From NCBI GenBank assembly GCA_026707185.1, contig JAPOXI010000007.1, positions 1 to 19,754 on the forward strand: 19,754 bases of DNA. Reading direction: 5' to 3'. This document shows, piece after piece, positions 14,026-19,754 of this stretch. How positions within the stretch are numbered: position 1 is the stretch's first letter; every line of letters begins with the position of its first letter. The notes beneath the pieces were generated by a model. It did not search any database, was not told the origin of the DNA, and worked only from the letters and a program-made list of their open reading frames with translations. The DNA is from Chloroflexota bacterium. Its GTDB lineage: Bacteria > Chloroflexota > UBA11872. The position numbers were made by a program, and so were the translations under genes.

Positions 14026-15515
14026 GCGAGCCTCGGCCTCGAACTTACCGGCGTACGCAGATGCTGACGCGGCGCGCCGTTGCCGCGCGCGGCGGCCTGG
14101 GCCTTCAACGGTTGACGCGGTTCAGGTTCCTCCGGACGCTCCATGTCCAGGAGCGTCGCCAGGCAGGCTTCCATCTGCGTCACCGTGTTGTTGCGTAACA
14201 CGTAGACCGGCAAGCCGCGGGCCTCGGCGTCTCGCAGTATGCGGGCACGCTTGCGATGAAAACTGCGCAAGGTGACGACCACGTCGGCCTGGGCCAGGTG
14301 ACGAACCAGCCGGATCATGTCGGTCGCGCTGCTGGCGATCGCGTGCTCCATGCGGCTTCGACTCACACCGAACGGGAACAGGTTCAGGCGGCCGTCGTCG
14401 ACCCGAACCTCGCCGGCGTCCGAAGGCTCAGGCAGGGCCCCCTCCACACTCACGCGCGCCTCGGCATTGGTGTCGCGCAATACCCGGCCGTCCGGCAGCC
14501 GCATCCGTGACTCGGCGCGCACGGCGCCACCGCGCAGGATGGCGTCGACCGATCCGGCAACGTTGTGGTGAATCACGAAGGCGTCCCGCGAGTGCAATTC
14601 GATCAACGAATCAAAGGTGGGTGGTGACCGACGCTCCAGCACGGTCTTCTGGGTACGGCGGCGGCGGGCTTCGTCATCGCTCAGGGTGACGGACTCGACG
14701 CCACCGACCAGATCGCTCAGTAACGGGTTGAGCAGCACGTTGTCGAGCGTCTGGCCGTGGGCGGTGGCGATGAGGCGCACGCCGCGCTCGGCGATGGTGC
14801 GAGCGGCCTCCGCTTCCAGGTCGGTGCCGATTTCGTCCACCACGATGACCTCGGGCATGTGATTCTCGACTGCCTCAATCATGACCCGGTGTTGGCGGTC
14901 CGGAGCAGCCACCTGCATGCGCCGCGCGCGGCCAATGCCAGGGTGCGGCACGTCACCGTCTCCGCCGATTTCGTTCGAGGTATCGACGATCACCACGCGG
15001 GCGCCGTGATCGTTGGCCAGGACACGGGCCATCTCGCGCAGCATGGTGGTCTTGCCGACGCCGGGTGGTCCCAGCAAGAGCAAACTACGGTCGCCGGCCA
15101 CAATGTCGCGCACGATGGCCGTGGTGCCGTGCAGGGCTCGCCCGCGCCGCACCGTCAACCCGACGACCCGGCCCGACCGGTTCCGAATCGCGGAGAAGCG
15201 ATGCAGCGTCCCCGGCACACCGGCGCGGTTATCCGAGGTGAATTCGCCCACGGCTTCCACGACCGCGGCGATGTGGCCCAATTCCACCTTCCAGGGCAGC
15301 AGGCGCTCCGAACCGTCGCTGAGCCGGATTTCGGGAACCCGCCCGAGGTCAAGCACGATCTCAACGACCTCGGTCCATCCAGTCACGGTGCGTAAGTCGT
15401 CCTGCAGTCTGGCCGGCAGCGCGGCTACCAGGTCGCGGAGTTCGTCGTCGTCGCCCGACTGAATATGCGGCGCGTCAACGGCCTTGGGCGGCTGTAGAAG
15501 GTCGTGAGTCGCCAC
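14022..15515 (-). CDS. Ycf45/SpoIIIAA-like AAA ATPase
   Basis: A 497-aa ATPase of the group usually annotated as R3H-domain or Ycf45 nucleic-acid-binding protein, related to sporulation protein SpoIIIAA. The ATPase core shows Walker A GPPGVGKTT (149–157), VIVDTSNEIGGDGD, PEVIVVDEIGTDLEAEA as Walker B, and LIATAHGQTLDN. The C-terminal family block NLFPFGVSRSRMEHAI then VVTLRSFHRKRARILRDAEA and YVLRNNTVTQMEACL is present. The protein then ends in a Pro/Arg/Gln tail of about 45 residues, with no R3H domain visible. The role is unknown; an RNA- or DNA-linked ATPase is likely from the family. The start is GTG 15515, 6 nt after the preceding stop; the end overlaps tmk by 4 nt. Confidence 0.9.
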   Translation of the reverse strand: MATHDLLQPPKAVDAPHIQSGDDDELRDLVAALPARLQDDLRTVTGWTEVVEIVLDLGRVPEIRLSDGSERLLPWKVELGHIAAVVEAVGEFTSDNRAGVPGTLHRFSAIRNRSGRVVGLTVRRGRALHGTTAIVRDIVAGDRSLLLLGPPGVGKTTMLREMARVLANDHGARVVIVDTSNEIGGDGDVPHPGIGRARRMQVAAPDRQHRVMIEAVENHMPEVIVVDEIGTDLEAEAARTIAERGVRLIATAHGQTLDNVLLNPLLSDLVGGVESVTLSDDEARRRRTQKTVLERRSPPTFDSLIELHSRDAFVIHHNVAGSVDAILRGGAVRAESRMRLPDGRVLRDTNAEARVSVEGALPEPSDAGEVRVDDGRLNLFPFGVSRSRMEHAIASSATDMIRLVRHLAQADVVVTLRSFHRKRARILRDAEARGLPVYVLRNNTVTQMEACLATLLDMERPEEPEPRQPLKAQAAARGNGAPRQHLRTPVSSRPRLA

Positions 15516-15521
15516 GCCGGT

Positions 15522-16505
15522 CTAACTCGTCGCCCGGTCCAGGGCCTGTGCTGGAACTTCAGCCGCGATTCGTACCGACATGTGCTTGACCAGCACTTCA
15601 CGTTCGTCGGTTTTGGCAAAGCCCTCATCTTCCGCGGCACGGCGCAGCGTGTCTTCGTGCGCATGCACGACGACGCGAACAGGCAAACGTCCCGAGTCCA
15701 TCAGCGACCAAACCGCAAAACTGAGCAGCGGGCGCGTTAAGGCGGCGCGGCGAGGATGGACCATCAGGGCTGCTGTGTGGCGGCCTCGCGTACCGGGATG
15801 AACCCGCAACCAGCCGTCCAGACCTCGTTCGCCGTCGACCACGAACTCCTGAGGTGCGCGTCCTCCGCCGAAGAGCGGCAGACGACGGCGTGGGACCGAC
15901 GGGCGCTCGCCCCCGGGTGACTCCGCCAGTTGCAACGCCGCGGGCGTGATGGTGCGATACAGCTGGGAGATGTCCCAGGCGTCCGCCTGCTCAACCGGCC
16001 GCAACCCGGCAATCGGCCCGGGGTTCGCCGTGGGTGCCGGTCGACGCGTGTAGACGTCCTCGCTGACAGCGTCAACGAATCCCAGGCGTCCGAACACTTC
16101 TCGAAACCGGCTGATTCGGGGCAGGCGGACAAAGACGCTGACGTAGCCTCGAGCCCCGGCGTCGGCCGTGAGTCGCTCCAGCAGCGCGGTGCAGGCCGCC
16201 AGTTCATCCGAATCCGGCGCGACATCGTCAGCCGACAGGGCGATGGTGAGCACCGAGACGTTAGCCCGGCGCCGATCAGGTACGAACTCGGCCAGGGCAA
16301 AGCCAACCAGAGATTCATTCGCCCACGCCGCATATCCCTGCACGTCCGGAACCAGTCCCGGCACCGTGGCCGCCAGGGCCATGAAGGCCGGCGGCGTAGG
16401 CCCGGCCACCGGCGCCACGTGTTCACGTGGCCCCGTCGCGAGAATGAAACTGCGCGCCAGCGCCGGCGCGTGCCAGGGGCGTAGCCGCGTGACGCCCGGT
16501 GTCAC
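15522..16505 (-). CDS. GNAT-like protein, acetyl-CoA loop not evident
   Basis: A 327-aa protein with two GNAT-like halves. In the first, WANESLVGFALAEFVPDRRR, NVSVLTIALSADD, an LLERLTADAGARGYVSVFV helix/strand and FREVFGRLGFVDAVSEDVYT match the fold order. The usual R/QxxGxG/A acetyl-CoA loop is not visible in either half. The second half (about 165–327) has GLRPVEQADAWDISQLYRTI and VVVHAHEDTLRRAAEDEGF. It could be a non-catalytic GNAT relative or an enzyme with an atypical loop. GTG 16505 overlaps the pdxT stop (GTGA), so it is translated together with pdxT, and ycf45-like follows 6 nt downstream. I know of no established function for it. Confidence 0.75.
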   Translation of the reverse strand: MTPGVTRLRPWHAPALARSFILATGPREHVAPVAGPTPPAFMALAATVPGLVPDVQGYAAWANESLVGFALAEFVPDRRRANVSVLTIALSADDVAPDSDELAACTALLERLTADAGARGYVSVFVRLPRISRFREVFGRLGFVDAVSEDVYTRRPAPTANPGPIAGLRPVEQADAWDISQLYRTITPAALQLAESPGGERPSVPRRRLPLFGGGRAPQEFVVDGERGLDGWLRVHPGTRGRHTAALMVHPRRAALTRPLLSFAVWSLMDSGRLPVRVVVHAHEDTLRRAAEDEGFAKTDEREVLVKHMSVRIAAEVPAQALDRATS

Positions 16506-17080
16506 GCCTGCCTGGCCATCTCGACAAAGCCGGCGTGCAGCCGCGTATCCCCGGTGAGCTCTGGATGGAAGGATGTTCCGAACAGACGGCCATGCCGTAC
16601 TGCCACAATCGTTCCATCGTTCAGCCGGCTCAATACCTGAACACCGGGTCCCACCGTGCGCACAATCGGCGCGCGGATAAATACCGCAGGGAAAGGACCT
16701 CCCGAGATGCCTTCGATCTCGAGATCTGTTTCAAAGCTGTCGGTCTGACGCCCGAAGGCGTTGCGCTCAACGGTTATGTCAAGTAGATTCAGCAGCGGCT
16801 GCTTGCGGCCGACATCGCGCGCCATGAGAATCAGTCCGGCGCAGGTACCCCAGATCGGCATTCCGGTCTCGGCCAAGTCGCAGATCGGCTTTCGAAGGCC
16901 GTAGCGCTCCATCAGTTTGCCAATGGTGGTGCTCTCGCCGCCGGGAATAATCAAACCCGCGAGGCCATCCATGTCGGACGGCTGCCGTACTTCAACGGCC
17001 TGAGCATCAAGCCTGCCGAGCATGGCCCCATGTTCGGCGAAATCACCCTGGAGCGCGAGGACGCCAATGCGAACGCTCAC
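16502..17080 (-). CDS. pdxT: Pyridoxal 5'-phosphate synthase glutaminase subunit PdxT
   Basis: A 192-aa class I glutamine amidotransferase that releases ammonia from glutamine and passes it to PdxS in the 12+12-subunit PLP synthase. The N-terminus IGVLALQGDFAEH is diagnostic. The glutamine site PGGESTTIGKL (46–56), nucleophile Cys80 in GTCAG, and His172/Glu174 in FHPE complete the triad. GTG 17080 follows pdxS by 15 nt and has GAGG 5 nt upstream. The stop overlaps the GNAT-like gene by 4 nt. All key residues are present, so it should be active. Confidence 0.97.
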   Translation of the reverse strand: MSVRIGVLALQGDFAEHGAMLGRLDAQAVEVRQPSDMDGLAGLIIPGGESTTIGKLMERYGLRKPICDLAETGMPIWGTCAGLILMARDVGRKQPLLNLLDITVERNAFGRQTDSFETDLEIEGISGGPFPAVFIRAPIVRTVGPGVQVLSRLNDGTIVAVRHGRLFGTSFHPELTGDTRLHAGFVEMARQA

Positions 17081-17095
17081 GCGTGCCTCGTGCTG

Positions 17096-17995
<900 letters not shown>

Positions 17996-18066
17996 GGCTA
18001 CCCCGGACAGAGACCTCCAGATTAGAGACTCTTAGCCCACATTCTAGCGTGAGCCTACCGCCGGTC

Positions 18067-19440
18067 CTATGCCGGCTGGGCCGCCTGAACCAGGTCAGCC
18101 AGGGGCGTGTCGCGTGGAGCGCGCAGCGCGCCACGGAGGGTGGCGTCGGCAAGGTCTGGATCGACCGGATCAGCGGCGGCTCGGAACTTCGCTACGAGTT
18201 CCGCATCGCTCAGCGGTCGTCTCGGATCGCCGCGCGGAACTTCCACGCGGACCGTGCGAGCCTCGCCGCTCGCAAACTCGGCCTTGAGATCGCAGCCCCA
18301 GCGCTGCGGGTAGGCAGCGTCCAGAACCGGATCGCTGCTGACATCGATGCGGTCGGCCACACGCAGCACCACCGGATCCCAGAGATGCGGCTCGCCGAAA
18401 CTGTCCAGCGTTGGGCGGCCGTGGACCAGCGCCTGCGCGGCTCCGTAGTAGACGCTGAATTGCGCGTCCACCCGGTTGGCTGGACGCCGCTTGGGCTTGG
18501 GCGGATCCGCAACGATCGCGCCCCCGCCGGGAAGCACGCTCACGATGACACGCCGCAGCTCGTCGAGCCGGAAGCCGTCTGTGGCGCGAAGCTCACGGCA
18601 CGCGTCGATCACCGGGTGGATATAGCGGCAGCACGGGTAGGGCTTGATCGCGACGTCGAGCAGCGCCGGGTGGTCGGGATCGAGCGTTTGAAGGAGCTCG
18701 GGGCGCGGGTCGTTGCTGAAGGCCTCCAGCAGGCCGTAGTCCCCGGTGAGGGCGTCGATGGGGCCGATGACACCAGCCGCGGCCAGGTCGGCGGCCACGA
18801 AACCGGCATGCGCGGCCCAGCCCGCGTTCAGTCGCTTGCCGTCGCTTCCATTCTGGATGTAGGCCATCGAGCCGGCCGCCAGCCCCCCGGCGAGGCCCAG
18901 CGCCTGATGAATGCCGTCAGCGTTCAACCCGCCCGCGTGCGCGGTGGCCACCGCCGCGCCCAGCGCACCGGCAATCCCGGTGGGGTGAAAGCCGCGTGGA
19001 TACGTCGCCGGCGCGTAGAGGGCGTCGCCGACCCGCATGGTGACCTCGTAGCCGGCAACTCCAGCCGCCAGCAGATCAGCGAGCGTTCCCCCGCTGCGCT
19101 CCACGGCCGCCATGGCGGCGGGCCAGACCACCACACCCGGGTGCAATGAGGACTCGTTGGTTACGTCGTCCAGTTCCAGCGCGTGGGCGGCCATCCCGTT
19201 GGCCAGCGCCGCCGCCGGCGCAGGCGCCCGTTCGCGCAAGTGCACCGAGGCTTCACCGTCATCGGGCTGAATGGCGTAATCCGCAACGCGCCTGGAAACG
19301 GAGAGTGCGCTGCCGCCAATCAACACGCCGAAGTAATCGAGCAGCAAATCGCGAGCACGCGCCTCGACATCCGGCTGCAATCCGTCCGGAGAGACCGCGG
19401 CCGCAAACTCGGCGAGGTTGCGTGAGGGGTTGCTCGTCAT
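18067..19440 (-). CDS. MmgE/PrpD family protein (2-methylcitrate dehydratase-like)
   Basis: A 457-aa protein of the MmgE/PrpD superfamily, whose characterised members dehydrate 2-methylcitrate or isomerise related acids such as cis-aconitate. Landmarks are ARDLLLDYFGVLIGGS, NGMAAHALELDDVTNESSLH with the conserved DD and His, HPGVVVWPAAMAAVE, RGFHPTGIAGALGAAVATAH, DGKRLNAGWAAHAGFVAAD, KPYPCCRYIHPVIDA and RWGCDLKAEFASGE. ATG 19440 is preferred over the upstream ATG 19473 because GGAG lies about 9 nt before it and the N-terminus MTSNPSRNLAEFA fits the family. The actual substrate is uncertain: this superfamily is large and few members are characterised, so the 2-methylcitrate role should not be assumed. 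It precedes pdxS by 71 nt. Confidence 0.92.
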   Translation of the reverse strand: MTSNPSRNLAEFAAAVSPDGLQPDVEARARDLLLDYFGVLIGGSALSVSRRVADYAIQPDDGEASVHLRERAPAPAAALANGMAAHALELDDVTNESSLHPGVVVWPAAMAAVERSGGTLADLLAAGVAGYEVTMRVGDALYAPATYPRGFHPTGIAGALGAAVATAHAGGLNADGIHQALGLAGGLAAGSMAYIQNGSDGKRLNAGWAAHAGFVAADLAAAGVIGPIDALTGDYGLLEAFSNDPRPELLQTLDPDHPALLDVAIKPYPCCRYIHPVIDACRELRATDGFRLDELRRVIVSVLPGGGAIVADPPKPKRRPANRVDAQFSVYYGAAQALVHGRPTLDSFGEPHLWDPVVLRVADRIDVSSDPVLDAAYPQRWGCDLKAEFASGEARTVRVEVPRGDPRRPLSDAELVAKFRAAADPVDPDLADATLRGALRAPRDTPLADLVQAAQPA

Positions 19441-19522
19441 GGCTGTGAACTCCGCGGCGCACGGCCCCGCCATGATGCCAAGACGTCGGCAAGCCGTGTC
19501 AGCCGGCTCCGGTACCGCGGGC

Positions 19523-19754
19523 CTACCGGCAGCGCGGCGCCGCGCGTTCCCACAGGAGACGCCCTGACCGCGACGTCCCGTGGATGACCATCGGCGGGGT
19601 GGTCAAGACGAGCTCGTCGCCCTCCTGGCGAACGTACCTGACCTGCTCGGTCCCGACTCGATTCGGGTAGGAGGCCGTCTCGATCTTGTGAATGACCCGG
19701 TCTCCCAGGAACTCGTACCCGCCGCAGTAGGAGAGGAACGTACGTGCCGCCTCC
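19523..19754 (-). CDS. Lipocalin-like domain protein, 3' end only
   Basis: A minus-strand frame is open from the right edge to TAG 19525–19523 and gives 76 residues. The reading includes FLSYCGGYEFLGDRVIHK, then SYPNRVGTEQVRYVRQEGDE and LVLTTPPM. This matches the small lipocalin-like domain (Lipocalin_5 type) with a YxGxY strand, a conserved central His and a GD-x-L-x-L strand near the end. The start lies off the window. The 82 nt between it and the MmgE/PrpD start hold no clear terminator. The ligand and role are unknown. The domain call rests on pattern recognition from a fragment. Confidence 0.7.
   Translation of the reverse strand, partial: EAARTFLSYCGGYEFLGDRVIHKIETASYPNRVGTEQVRYVRQEGDELVLTTPPMVIHGTSRSGRLLWERAAPRCR

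Overview
The window is a 19.75 kb piece of a high-GC bacterial chromosome with dense, often overlapping genes. I see no IS, tRNA, rRNA or CRISPR. The organism is probably a member of the Chloroflexota (SAR202/Dehalococcoidia-like). That is an inference from the gene repertoire: a tmk–darA (yaaQ) pair, PdxS/PdxT rather than the DXP-dependent B6 route, a Ycf45/SpoIIIAA-like ATPase, a TM1367-type cyclophilin-like protein, MmgE/PrpD, and many GTG starts. No marker gene in the window settles it.

Layout. (1) 1–1493 (+): the 3' part of a GH15 glucoamylase-like enzyme and a small cyclophilin-fold protein. (2) 1530–4987 (+): a DNA-damage block of lexA, a TPR protein, dinB (Pol IV) and an unrecognised 185-aa protein. 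The lexA and dinB promoters share a 15-bp GTNC-N7-GTNC element in the same place between -35 and -10, so I propose it as the LexA operator. (3) 5044–10733 (+): a four-gene, translationally coupled unit. It encodes an SbcD-like protein that has lost its recognisable metal ligands, a 995-aa SbcC/YhaN-like coiled-coil protein whose Walker A, signature, Walker B and H-loop positions are degenerate and which carries a central membrane hairpin, a four-helix membrane protein, and a SAM methyltransferase. (4) 10737–12922: a GNAT acetyltransferase (-) divergent from a class I/II aminotransferase (+). (5) 12939–17995 (-): a tight six-gene operon, pdxS-pdxT-GNAT-like-ycf45-like-tmk-darA. (6) 18067–19754 (-): an MmgE/PrpD protein and the 3' end of a lipocalin-like protein that runs off the window.

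The most unusual content is region 3. Both subunits of an Mre11/Rad50-type (SbcD/SbcC) pair keep the fold-level sequence pattern, gene order and long open frames, while the residues for metal binding and ATP hydrolysis are substituted. This suggests a membrane-associated, non-nucleolytic, non-ATPase relative of SbcCD, next to lexA and dinB. The alignments behind this were made by eye from memory of family motifs; a profile search and a structure prediction would test them.
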